From AP-15 sp963747735 (GTDB lineage: Bacteria; Pseudomonadota; Alphaproteobacteria; ATCC43930; CGMCC-115725): a DNA stretch of 64,000 nucleotides. A program made the translations under genes and the position numbers. The notes below the pieces were generated by a model that searched no databases, was not told the DNA's origin, and was given only the letters and a program-made list of their open reading frames with translations. The DNA is taken from assembly GCA_963747735.1 (NCBI GenBank), contig CAVVGE010000015.1, positions 1 through 64,000 of the forward strand, read 5' to 3'. Below are positions 17,739-26,976 of the stretch, piece after piece. Each line of letters starts with the position of its first letter. Position 1 is the first letter of the stretch.

Positions 17739-17850
17739 GGCCGAATTTACGGATGGCGCCGATGGCGGGCAAGCGAGGAAGCGGATCCGGCAACGGCCGG
17801 CGTTCTCGTTGTTGCTGGCGCTCAATTGCGATTGGGCCTAGCCTCGCGCG

Positions 17851-19014
17851 ATGACCGAAACCGCGATCGGCAGCGTCGAGATGCTGCGCCGGCTCGTCGC
17901 GTTCGACACGACGAGCCGCGGCTCGAATTTGGCCCTGATCGAGTTTGTCCGCGACTATCTCGACGGGCATCGCGTGCCGAGCGAGCTGGTGTTCGACGAA
18001 ACCGGCAACAAGGCCAATCTCTACGCCACAATCGGGCCGCCGGAGGTGGGCGGGATCATGCTGTCGGGCCACACCGACGTGGTCCCGATCGACGGCCAGG
18101 ATTGGCACAGCGACCCGTTTGCGGTGACCGCAAAAGACGGCAGGTTGTTCGCCCGCGGCACCGCCGACATGAAGGGCTTTATCGCCGCCGCCCTCGCGCT
18201 GCTGCCCGAGCTCGTGTCGCGCAACCTGCGGATCCCGATCCACCTCGCCTTGTCCTATGACGAGGAGGTCGGCTGTCTCGGCGTGCGCCGGCTGATCGCG
18301 GCCCTCTCTGATCGCCCGAACCGGCCGCGCCTGTGCATCGTCGGCGAGCCGACCCTGATGCAGCCGGCAACCGGGCACAAGGGCAAGCGCAGCTTTCACT
18401 GCCATGTCGCGGGTTTCGAATGCCATTCGGCGTTGACCCATCTCGGTGTCAACGCGGTCGAGGCGGCGGCCGAACTGGTGGTGCAGCTAAAGGCGATGGC
18501 GCGGCGCCGGCGCGACCACGGCCCGTTCAATCGCGCTTTCGAGCCGCCCTATACGACGATCCATACCGGGCTGATCGCCGGCGGCACCGCGCTCAACATC
18601 GTGCCCAAGGAATGCAGCTTCGACTTCGAGTTCCGGCTCTTACCGGGCGACGACCCCGAGGTGCCGCTGCGCGAATTGCGCGCCTTTGCCGAGGAGCGGC
18701 TGTTGCCCGAGATGCGCGCGGTCAGGGCCGAGGCGGGGATCGATTTTGCCGAATTGAGCTCGTTTCCGGCGCTCGACACCGCCGAAGACGCCGAAATCAC
18801 CCGGCTCGCGATGGCGCTGACCGGAGCCAACGGCACCGGCAAGGTCAGCTTTGGCACCGAGGGCGGGCTGTTCCACCAGGCCGGCATCCCGACCATCGTA
18901 TGCGGACCCGGCTCGATCGAGCAGGCGCACAAGCCCGACGAATTTGTCGATCTCGACCAGATCACGCAATGCGAAAGATTTTTGCGCGGCCTGATCGACC
19001 ATGCCGCTGCCTGA
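17851..19014 (+). CDS. argE: Acetylornithine deacetylase (M20 peptidase family)
   Basis: The 387-residue zinc hydrolase shows SGHTDVVPIDGQDW (metal His), GRLFARGTADMKGF (bridging Asp), the catalytic DEEVGCLGVRRL, IVGEPT and, near the end, QAHKPDEFVDL (metal His). The family removes acetyl groups from N2-acetylornithine or related N-acyl amino acids. Its neighbours are mostly amide hydrolases, so a broader acyl-amino-acid role is possible. Its end overlaps the start of the HAD gene by 14 bases. Confidence 0.88.
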   Translation: MTETAIGSVEMLRRLVAFDTTSRGSNLALIEFVRDYLDGHRVPSELVFDETGNKANLYATIGPPEVGGIMLSGHTDVVPIDGQDWHSDPFAVTAKDGRLFARGTADMKGFIAAALALLPELVSRNLRIPIHLALSYDEEVGCLGVRRLIAALSDRPNRPRLCIVGEPTLMQPATGHKGKRSFHCHVAGFECHSALTHLGVNAVEAAAELVVQLKAMARRRRDHGPFNRAFEPPYTTIHTGLIAGGTALNIVPKECSFDFEFRLLPGDDPEVPLRELRAFAEERLLPEMRAVRAEAGIDFAELSSFPALDTAEDAEITRLAMALTGANGTGKVSFGTEGGLFHQAGIPTIVCGPGSIEQAHKPDEFVDLDQITQCERFLRGLIDHAAA

Positions 19015-19633
19015 GGCAGCAGGGCCGGCGCGCGCGGCGCTCTTCGATCTTGGCGGCGTCCTTGTCGACTGGAACCCGCGGCACCTCTACCGTCGCCTAT
19101 TCGCCGACGAAAGGGTGATGGAGGAGTTCCTCTCGGCGATCTGCACCCAGGAGTGGAACGAGGAGCAGGATCTGGGGCGGCCGTTTGCCGAGGGCGTGCG
19201 GCTTCTCGTCGAGCGCCACCCGCATCATGCGGCAGAAATCCGCGCCTATGACACCCACTGGCACGAGATGCTGGGCGGCCCGATCGCCGGGAGTGTCGTG
19301 CTTCTCGACGAGCTGCGCCGGCGTGGCGTGCCGCTGTTCGCGCTGACCAACTGGTCGGCCGAGAAATTTCCGGTGGGCCGCGCCCGCTTCGGCTTCTTCG
19401 ACTGGTTTGCCGGCATCGTCGTCTCGGGCGAGGAGGGAGTCAAAAAGCCCGATCCGCGGATCTTCGACCTCGCGATCCGCCGCTTTGGCCTCGATCCGGG
19501 GCAGACGCTGTTTGTCGATGATTCGGCGATCAACGCCGCCGCCGCGGCAGCGCTCGGCTTTCGCGCGCACCGATTTGTCGATGCCCAAGGATTGCGCGCG
19601 GCATTGGTCGCACACGGATTGCTGCCCGCGTGA
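19001..19633 (+). CDS. HAD-family hydrolase (subfamily IA, YihX/haloacid dehalogenase-like)
   Basis: The 210-residue protein has motif I FDLGGVLVDWN, motif II LTNWS, the lysine of motif III in GVKKPDPRIF and motif IV LFVDDS. The position after the nucleophile Asp holds Gly, as in YihX-like phosphatases. Substrate unknown; probably a small phosphate ester. The start overlaps argE, so it is co-translated with it. Confidence 0.85.
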   Translation: MPLPEAAGPARAALFDLGGVLVDWNPRHLYRRLFADERVMEEFLSAICTQEWNEEQDLGRPFAEGVRLLVERHPHHAAEIRAYDTHWHEMLGGPIAGSVVLLDELRRRGVPLFALTNWSAEKFPVGRARFGFFDWFAGIVVSGEEGVKKPDPRIFDLAIRRFGLDPGQTLFVDDSAINAAAAAALGFRAHRFVDAQGLRAALVAHGLLPA

Positions 19634-19694
19634 CCTGATTTGGGATCGGGTGCAAGATGGCGCCCGCCTTTGACCAGGACAGCGGGAGCGCCCT

Positions 19695-20654
19695 TTGCCC
19701 GAGCCGAGCTATGCGGTCGAGTTGAGCCCGCCCGATATCGAGCCCTATCGCGCCGGCAACACCGGCGTCGAGCATGTGACGACGTTCGACAGCGGCCGGG
19801 CCGGGCCGCATGTGCTGGTCACCGCGCTGACCCATGGCAACGAGCTATGCGGTGCGGTTGCCCTCGACCGCCTGTTCCGCGCCGGGCTGCGGCCGCGCCA
19901 GGGCAGGCTGACCTTGGCGTTCGACAATGTCGCGGCGTTTCACACCTTCGATCGCCGCTACCCGATTGCCTCGCGCTTTGTCGACGAGGATTTCAACCGG
20001 TTGTGGCACCCGGCGACGCTCGACGGCCCGCGGCGGTCGACCGAGCTCGCCCGCGCCCGCGCCTTGCGCCCGTTTGTCGATGCCGCCGATTTCCTGCTCG
20101 ACATCCATTCGATGCAATACGCGACCGCCCCCTTGATGCTGGCCGGCACCCTGCCGCGTTCGCTGGCATTGGCGCGTCAGGTCGGCATTCCCGAATTGAT
20201 CATGTGCGACGCCGGCCATGCCGCCGGCCCGCGGATGCGCGACTATGGGGCCTTTGGCGACCCGGGCGCGGCACAGACCGCGCTCCTGATCGAAGCCGGC
20301 CAGCATTGGCAAAAGAACACGGGCGAGATCGCGACCGACGTGATGCTGCGCTTTCTGGTGGCTGTCGGCACCGTCTCGCCCAACGACGCGCGACCGCTCG
20401 GCAGCCCCGGCTTTGACGCCCATCCGCGCCAGCGCGTCATCGAGGTGACCGAGGCGGTGACGATCACCGGCGACAAGTTCGAATTTGTCGATGATTACCG
20501 CGGTCTCGAAGTATTGCCAAAACAAGGCACGGTCATTGGCCATGACGGCGGCCGGCCGGTGCGCACGCCCTATGACGATTGCGTCTTGATCATGCCGTCG
20601 CGCCGGCTCGCCAAAGGCCAGACCGCGGTCCGCCTCGGCCGCTTTATCGCGTGA
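19695..20654 (+). CDS. Succinylglutamate desuccinylase/aspartoacylase family protein
   Basis: The 319-residue zinc carboxypeptidase-like protein has the metal pair in ALTHGNELCGAV (His and Glu), the third ligand in LLDIHSMQYA, and a Glu-containing LIEAGQHW segment that should hold the catalytic residue. The family deacylates N-acyl amino acids such as succinylglutamate and N-acetylaspartate. A TTG start (19695) gives the family N-terminus. Its stop overlaps the GTG of the next gene. Confidence 0.85.
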   Translation: MPEPSYAVELSPPDIEPYRAGNTGVEHVTTFDSGRAGPHVLVTALTHGNELCGAVALDRLFRAGLRPRQGRLTLAFDNVAAFHTFDRRYPIASRFVDEDFNRLWHPATLDGPRRSTELARARALRPFVDAADFLLDIHSMQYATAPLMLAGTLPRSLALARQVGIPELIMCDAGHAAGPRMRDYGAFGDPGAAQTALLIEAGQHWQKNTGEIATDVMLRFLVAVGTVSPNDARPLGSPGFDAHPRQRVIEVTEAVTITGDKFEFVDDYRGLEVLPKQGTVIGHDGGRPVRTPYDDCVLIMPSRRLAKGQTAVRLGRFIA

Positions 20655-21175
20655 CGGCGGCGCCCGCCTCGGCAAAACGGAGCTTTCCGCCGGTCGTCGA
20701 TCAGCGTGCGCGCGTTCTCGTGCTCGGCACCTTGCCGGGCGAGGAGTTGCTGCGGCGGCGCGAATACTATGCGCATCCGCGCAATCTGTTCTGGCCGATC
20801 CTGTTTGCATTGTTCGATCTGGCGCCGGCCGGCGACTATATGGCAAAGCTCGCCTTTGCCGCGGCGCAGCGGGTGGCGCTGTGGGATGTGTGCGAGACGG
20901 GCGAGCGCGCGGCCAGCGCCGACGCCTCGATCCGCCGCGAGCAGCCGAACGCGATCGGCCGGCTGCTCGACGCCCATCCGCTGATCGGCACCGTCGCCTT
21001 TAACGGCACCGGCGCGCGCCGCCTCCACGACCGCCATTTCCCGCGCCGGCCGGGCGTCCTTTATTTGGCTATGCCATCGACCAGCCCGGCCCACGCCCGC
21101 CTCGATTTCACCGCCAAGCTCGCCCAATGGCAGTCGCTGCGCGCTGCGCTCGACGGGGCGCCTATAATTGACTAA
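20651..21175 (+). CDS. DNA-deoxyinosine (hypoxanthine-DNA) glycosylase
   Basis: The 174-residue protein belongs to the uracil-DNA glycosylase superfamily, deoxyinosine branch: RVLVLGTLPGEELLRRREYYAHPRNLFWPIL near the N-terminus and LYLAMPSTSPAHA near the C-terminus. It removes hypoxanthine formed by adenine deamination. The GTG start overlaps the stop of the preceding gene as GTGA. Confidence 0.88.
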   Translation: MTAAPASAKRSFPPVVDQRARVLVLGTLPGEELLRRREYYAHPRNLFWPILFALFDLAPAGDYMAKLAFAAAQRVALWDVCETGERAASADASIRREQPNAIGRLLDAHPLIGTVAFNGTGARRLHDRHFPRRPGVLYLAMPSTSPAHARLDFTAKLAQWQSLRAALDGAPIID

Positions 21176-21197
21176 GCAGCGAGAAAACCTTCGTGTG

Positions 21198-21203
21198 TAT
21201 AAT
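21198..21203 (+). promoter_or_regulatory. Consensus -10 box before the VapB-like gene
   Basis: A perfect TATAAT stands 28 bases before the ATG at 21231. No convincing -35 lies at 16-18 bases, so it may need an activator or be fortuitous. Confidence 0.35.
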
Positions 21204-21230
21204 GTTGCTCCGAGACGCACATCGAGCTCC

Positions 21231-21446
21231 ATGCCTCCCAATATCGACATCGACGATCAATTGCTTAGGGAAGCGCTTCGGCTCACCGGCCTCGACACCG
21301 AGCGCGCCGTAGTCGAGATGGCGCTGCGAATGTTGATACGGGTGAGCCGACAAAAGAGCATCCTTGCCCTCGTCGGGAAGGTGCATTGGGACGGCAATAT
21401 CGACGATAGCCGTCAAGATAACGATCCGACCCAATCCCCTCGTTAA
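21231..21446 (+). CDS. VapB-type antitoxin, no toxin partner
   Basis: The 71-residue protein has the ribbon-helix-helix start IDIDDQLLREALRLTGLDTE of VapB antitoxins and the conserved tail LVGKVHWDGNIDDSR. VapC PIN-domain toxins normally follow directly. Here the SNF2 helicase gene on the other strand ends only 31 bases downstream and no PIN domain is seen, so this is an orphan antitoxin or a remnant module. Confidence 0.8.
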   Translation: MPPNIDIDDQLLREALRLTGLDTERAVVEMALRMLIRVSRQKSILALVGKVHWDGNIDDSRQDNDPTQSPR

Positions 21447-21477
21447 TCGTCCATCCCAAAGCGCGTGGCCACCCACC

Positions 21478-24400
21478 TCAGCCGAGCGGGGCGAACAGGT
21501 GCTCGATATCGGCTGGGGCGAGGGCAGCGGCGGCACCGCCGCCCTCGGCGTAGATCCCGGCGGCGAGCGCCTTTTTGCGCCGCTGCAATTCGAGCATGCG
21601 CTCCTCGACCGTGCCTTGCGCCACGAGCTTGTAAACAAAGACCGGCTTTTTCTGGCCGATGCGGTGGGCGCGGTCGGTCGCCTGGTCCTCGACCGCCGGG
21701 TTCCACCACGGGTCGTAATGGATGACGGTGTCGGCCGCGGTCAGGTTCAACCCGGTGCCGCCGGCCTTCAGGCTGATCAGGAACAGCGGCACCTTGCCCT
21801 TCTGAAAGCGCGCGACCGGCCCCGCGCGGTCGATGGTGTCGCCGCGCAGCTCGACAAAATCGATGCCCTTCTCGGCCACGGCAGGCTTGATCAGGTCGAG
21901 CATGCTGGTGAATTGCGAGAACAGCAGAATTCGCCGGCCGTCCTCGATCAGCGCCGGCAGCATTTCCATCAGATGCGCGAGCTTGGCGCTGGCGGCGACC
22001 CGCCTTGCGGCGGCGAGCTTGACGAGGCGCGGGTCGCAGCACACCTGGCGCAATTTGAGGAGCGCGTCGAGCACGATGATGTGGCTGCGCGCGAGCCCCT
22101 TGGCGGCGACCGCCTCGCGTACCTTTTCGTGCATCGAGAGCCGCACCGTCTCGTAAAGGTCGCGCTGCGGCCCGGCCAATTCGAGCGGCCGCAGCATCTC
22201 GGTCTTCGGCGGCAGATCGGCGGCGACCAATGCTTTGGTCCGGCGCAGCAGAAAGGGCTTCAGCCGGCGGGCGAGCACGGCGCGGCGCTCGCCATCCTGC
22301 TTCTTCTCGATCGGCGTGCGAAAGACGCGCGCAAACTGCTTGGCGTCGCCGAGCAGGCCCGGCATCAGAAACGCGAATTGCGACCAGAGCTCGCCGAGAT
22401 GGTTCTCCATCGGCGTCCCGGTCAGGCAGAGCCGCTGCCGCGCCTCGATCCGGCAGACAAGCGCCGTGACCTTGGCAGCCGCGTTCTTGATCGCCTGCGC
22501 CTCGTCGAGCACCGCGACGTGCCAGGCGACCGGCAGCAGATGGTCCTCGTCGCGCGGCAGGAGCGCATAGGTCGTCACCACCAGATCGGCCTCATTGATC
22601 TCGGCGAAACGCTGCGCCCGGTCGGCGCCGTGCAATGACAGCACTCTGAGCTCGGGTGCGAGCCGCGCCGCCTCGGCGAGCCAGTTCGGCACCACGCTCG
22701 TCGGGCAGACGACGAGACACGGCCGGTCGAGCCGGCCCTCGCGTTTCTCGACCAGGATGTGGGCCAGCGCCTGCACGGTCTTGCCGAGCCCCATATCGTC
22801 GGCGAGGATGCCGCCGAGCTCGTATTCGCGCAGAAATTGCAGCCAGTCGAGGCCGTCGCGCTGATAGGGGCGCAGCTCGGTCATCAAGCCCGGCGGGCGG
22901 GTCGATCTTGGCGATACCGGCGAAATTCGAGAGCCGCTCGGCCAATCGGCGCAGCCGCTCGCCGCCGAGCCAGCGCAGCCCGATCGCCGCTTCGAGGGCG
23001 GCGAGCCCGACCGCCTCGCCCGCCGAGATCCCGATCCTGCCCTCGCCCGAGAGGGTCTCGGGGTGATAAAGCTCGACCAGGGTCGCCAGGATCGCCTTGG
23101 TGCGGTCGAGCGGCAACGCCACGTGGCGCCCGTCGGGCAAGGTGCCGAACACCCGGCCGTTCTGCGCCAGCGCGTCGAGCCCGTCGGGCGCGCCGAGATC
23201 GCGCAGCCGCGCCAGGAGCGACGTCATGACCGGCAGCAGCGGCATTCTTTCGCCGTCGATCACGACCCCGAGATCGAGCGAAAACCACCAGCCGCCGCCT
23301 TCCTGGACCTCGGCCACCCATTCGCCGCCGGCATCGACGACGCGATGGCGAAACCCGTCCTCGATCTCGACCCGCCAGCCCTCGCTTTCGAGCTGCGGCA
23401 GGCCCTCGAACATAAAGCGCGGCCAATCTTCGCTGTCGCCGAGAAAACCGAAAGCGGCATGCCTGTCGTCGCCCGGATCGGCGGCCACGAAATGCGAGAG
23501 GCCAAACCCTTCCAGGTGCTTTTTGGCGGCGCGCTCGGCACCGAGGTTGCGACGGCGCACGATAATCTTGCCGTCCTCGACCGAGCGCACCTCGCGCGGC
23601 GCTTCGAGGCTGATCGGCACCCCGCCATAGGCAAAGCCGAGCAAGGCCGCATCGACGGTCTGCTCGATGCTCTTGGTCCGCCAATCCCAATAGCCAAAGC
23701 TGCGCTTGCGCCGGCCGAGCACGAGGAGCGGCACCGGCGGGTCGCGGCGCAATTCCTCGACCATATCGGCGCGCGGCGCCGGCAAGGCGAGACCCGGCAG
23801 CTCGCGGGCAAAGCGGCCGGCGACCGCCGCCGCCTGCTCGATCGTGACCGGCGGGGCTGCGAGCGCAATCTTGACGAGCGGGCGGGCAATGTCGAAGGCG
23901 ACCGGCCCCGCCAGATGCCGGTGCGGATCGACATACCAGGGTGAAGCGGCGGGCAGCACCACCGCACCCTGCTGGTCGAGCTCGACCGCGACGCTTTGCG
24001 TGCCGTCGCCGGCGAGATGCCAAGCGAGGCGCCCGGGCAATGGCGGGCCGAGTGCCAGCGGCGGCGCATCGAGCTTGCGCCAGCGGCAGCGGCCGGTGAC
24101 GAGGACCCGCCGCAGCAGCAGATCGACGAGATCGGGGTCTTGCGGCAATGGCGGCGGCGAATGCCACAGGCCGCCGCTCAACAGCCGCAGGATGGCGCGG
24201 TCGTCCGGCTGCACATATTTCGCGGTCGCATTCTGCAATTGCTGGACCGGGCAGGGACGGTCGGCGCCCCAGCCACCCGATTTCAAAAGCCGCACGACAC
24301 GCAAATCGAGGACGAAGGACGAACCCGGCTGGGGCGGGCTATCGAGGCGGTAGGCGAGCTCCTCCGGCGCCGGTGCGGCGCCCGCCGCCCGCGCCAATTG

Positions 24401-24832
24401 CTGCAGCCAGTCGCCGACCGGCCCTTCGAGCGGGTCCTTCGCGATCGGCTGGAGCGGCGGCGGGTGCTTTAGCGCCTCCAGCAGCACCGCCACGCCGTGC
24501 TTGCAGCTGCGCCCGACCGGGCAGCTGCATTGCGCCGACAATCGGACCGGATCGCTGCTGCCGATCTCGACAAACACATGATAGGGCCGCGGCCGTGTCC
24601 CTTGGACCGACGCGATCAGGCGCTGCCCGCCTTTGTCGGCGCGCAAATCGCGCACGGCACCCCGGCGCTGGTAGGGCCGCGCCTTGCCGATCCCGCCCGG
24701 AAAGCAGCGGTCGATATCGTCCTCGTCGAACGGCAGACACTCGGGTTGCAGCGGCCGGTCGAGGCTCGGTTCGAGAGTATCTGGCAAGATGTTGTCCCCT
24801 GAGCGGGCTGGACCGCCATTAGTTGCGAGCAA
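21478..24832 (-). pseudogene. SWIM zinc finger SNF2-family helicase, one apparent frameshift
   Basis: The N-terminal part (24832 to about 22888) has a SWIM zinc finger CSCPVGRSCKHG (about residues 103-114) and the long accessory region of this family up to IAKIDPPAGL. In the next frame the ATPase begins at once: TELRPYQRDGLDWLQFL, Walker A DDMGLGKTVQ, DEAQ box VLDEAQAIKN, and the helicase-C motifs ISLKAGGTGLNL and DRAHRIGQ. Removing one base at 22886-22887 (aa on the plus strand) joins them into one protein of about 1117 residues. Such proteins are DNA-dependent ATPases linked to repair or recombination. The single extra base may be a sequence error. The start is uncertain; a TTG at 24832 is used. 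Confidence 0.85.
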
Positions 24833-24970
24833 AGCGCAACGCTGTCAAGCGATCCCGCCGATGGGCGCTGGGCGCCGCCGCTCGCGCCGCGCCGCTGCTG
24901 CTCGGCCGGCCTGGTCCTCGAATCGCATGCTATGATCGAAGCTCGGGAAAGAGCCTCGGGAGGGCGAGCG

Positions 24971-25765
24971 ATGGACCGCACATTCGAGACGATCCGGTCG
25001 GAGGACCGTGGCGGCGGGCTCGTGCTCTTGACGCTCGACCGGCCGCAGGTGGCGAATGCGCTCAACACCCGGATGGGGCGCGATCTGCTGGCCTTTTTCG
25101 AGGCGGTCAACGCCGCCCCGGCGCAGGCGCGCGCGATCGTGCTGACGGGTGCGGGCGAGCGCGCCTTTTGCGCCGGCGGCGATTTGAAAGAACGCAACGG
25201 CATGGCCGACGAAGCGTGGCAGGACCAGCACCTGTTGTTCGAGCGCATGGTCCGCGCCTTTATCGCCTGCCCGGTGCCGGTGATCGGCGCCGTCAATGGC
25301 GCGGCCTATGCGGGGGGGTGCGAATTGGCGCTCTGCTGCGATTTTATCTACGCCGCCGAGACGGCGCGCTTCGCCTTGACCGAGGTCACGCTCGGCATCA
25401 TGCCGGGTGCGGGCGGGACCCAAAACCTGCCGCGTGCGGTCGGCGAGCGGCGCGCCAAGGAGATCATCCTGACCGGCCGCCCGTTCACCGCCGCCGAAGC
25501 CCATGAATGGGGCATGGTCAACCGCCTCTGCGCGCCGGCAAATCTGGTCGAGGAGGCGCTCGAAACCGCCCGCCATATCGCCGACAACGCGCCGATTTCG
25601 GTGCGCCAGGCGAAGCACGCGATCCACCACGGGCTGCAGATGGATCTGGCGAACGGCATGCTGCTCGAGATCGAAGCCTACAACCGCATGGTCCCGACCG
25701 CCGACCGCCGCGAAGGCATCGCCTCCTTCAACGAAAAACGCAAACCCCATTTCACCGGCCGGTGA
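24971..25765 (+). CDS. Enoyl-CoA hydratase/isomerase
   Basis: The 264-residue crotonase-fold protein has the oxyanion-hole segments CAGGDLKER and NGAAYAGGCELALCCDF, and the catalytic-Glu region FALTEVTLGIMPGAGGTQNL. GGGAGGG precedes the ATG at 24971. The enzyme hydrates or isomerises acyl-CoA double bonds in fatty or aromatic acid breakdown. It stands alone between the helicase and a repeat-rich gap. Confidence 0.9.
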   Translation: MDRTFETIRSEDRGGGLVLLTLDRPQVANALNTRMGRDLLAFFEAVNAAPAQARAIVLTGAGERAFCAGGDLKERNGMADEAWQDQHLLFERMVRAFIACPVPVIGAVNGAAYAGGCELALCCDFIYAAETARFALTEVTLGIMPGAGGTQNLPRAVGERRAKEIILTGRPFTAAEAHEWGMVNRLCAPANLVEEALETARHIADNAPISVRQAKHAIHHGLQMDLANGMLLEIEAYNRMVPTADRREGIASFNEKRKPHFTGR

Positions 25766-25787
25766 TATTGGGTTGGACCACAGCCCT

Positions 25788-25864
25788 GTAGGATGGGTTG
25801 AGCGCAGCGAAACCCATCTGCTGCGGTGGTTGCGATGGGTTGCGCGATGCTCAACCCATCCTAC
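25788..25864. repeat. Palindromic intergenic repeat (gtaggatgggttgagc type)
   Basis: Sixteen-base arms at 25788-25803 and 25849-25864 are perfect inverted repeats, with further pairing inside. The same arms, slightly diverged, recur at 26377-26454 and as a half at 26745-26760. A separate 9-bp hairpin, CCCTGTCCG with its complement, lies at 25913-25940. The whole 25766-26976 gap holds only such repeats and gene remnants. Confidence 0.75.
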
Positions 25865-26022
25865 ACCTAATTGCCGCTGGATCAGGTGATTGCGTCTGAG
25901 CACTAGAACTCTCCCTGTCCGCCTCCGGGGACGGACAGGGTCGGCGTGAGGTGGGGGGATTCCGGAGCGCCGAAGCCTGCCCTCCTCACCCGCGCGATCG
26001 CGATCGCGACGGGTCCCCTCCT

Positions 26023-26216
26023 TCAATTGGAATTGGTCCCCGTGCCGTCGACCTTGCCGAGGTTGGTGATGGTCCAGGTGACACGGAATTAAAGTAATCC
26101 GCATAGATGGCGTCGCCGGTCGCGGCGGTTATGGTTCCCGGCGCGGCGATGGTCGTTGGGTTTTGGGAGAGGGTGATGCCGGTGAGGTGAACACCGGTAA
26201 TGATCGCTCCTGCCAC
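26023..26216 (-). pseudogene. Remnant of a secreted repeat protein (paralogue of 41669-43195)
   Basis: From a GTG at 26216 with GAGGAG upstream, the start AGAIITGVHLTGITLSQNPT... parallels GTIYHGSYVNGIVLSNPAT of the 41.7-kb gene. One frameshift at about 26085 is needed to reach WTITNLGKVDGTGTNSN, which parallels WTVSNLGTVDGKG. It ends at a TGA at 26023. Only about 65 residues remain. Confidence 0.55.
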
Positions 26217-26376
26217 GACAGTCTCCTCGAGCTGCTCGCTTTTCGGTCCGCGCGAACCTCGGCCGCTGCGTTAGCCGACGCGGCCTCGCCAACCACGGTA
26301 TCGGGCGGATCCGCCCCGGACATCACCAAAATTGGTTAGATGCGTGCGATATGTGCCGGGCAAGCGAGGTAGCGAG

Positions 26377-26454
26377 GTAGGATGGGCTGAGCGAAGCGAA
26401 GCCCATGGTTGACGCCGGAACGGTGGGTTTCACGACGGGCTCAACCCACCCTAC
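26377..26454. repeat. Second copy of the palindromic intergenic repeat
   Basis: Arms 26377-26392 (gtaggatgggctgagc) and 26439-26454 pair with two mismatches. It directly abuts the broken end of a PemK/MazF-like gene fragment at 26461. A half copy at 26745-26760 lies on that fragment's other side, followed by the same gccttgctg. Confidence 0.7.
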
Positions 26455-26460
26455 GCCTTG

Positions 26461-26631
26461 CTGTTCGAGGGTCGCGAAGACCGGCATGACGACCGATGGC
26501 TTGAGCAGGCCGGCCGCGCGCCAATGGCTGATTTCGACTTCGCCCAAACCGGTTCCGGCGCGGAGCCGGCTCGTTGCCGCCAGCAGCACGACATCAGGTC
26601 GGGAAAGGTTGTAGTGCCAAGCGTCATTCAT
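26461..26631 (-). pseudogene. C-terminal fragment of a PemK/MazF-family toxin
   Basis: The minus strand reads YNLSRPDVVLLAATSRLRAG, GEVEISHWRAAGLLKPSVV, MPVFATLEQ. This is the second half of PemK/MazF endoribonuclease toxins (ITSQ.., W..AGLLKPS, K/MPVFATIEQ). The N-terminal half and the last residues are missing, and palindromic repeats sit on both sides. It is a dead remnant. Confidence 0.65.
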
Positions 26632-26976
26632 AGGATTGACCAGACAACGCCAATATCTCGTCACACCGGCGGCGGCCGGTGCCCATGGTTGGAATGGGTC
26701 CCGGCCTGCGCCGGGAAGACCTGGGCCGGTGCGTTTCGCGACGGGCTCAACCCACCCTACGCCTTGCTGCAAATAACAGCAGGAACAGCCGGCAGCGGCA
26801 CGGAGCTTCCGGCAGCCCATCCGCTGCCCGTCGATATGGTGCGGCGACGGATTTTTCCGCAATCGCTCTTATCGGCACGGCGGCTCGACACATCGTGAGC
26901 CGCCGGGCGAGGTCGGGATTGCGGGGAGCGCGGCGGCGACGCAATCTGTCGGGGCAGCGCTATCGAGAGGTGGGAG

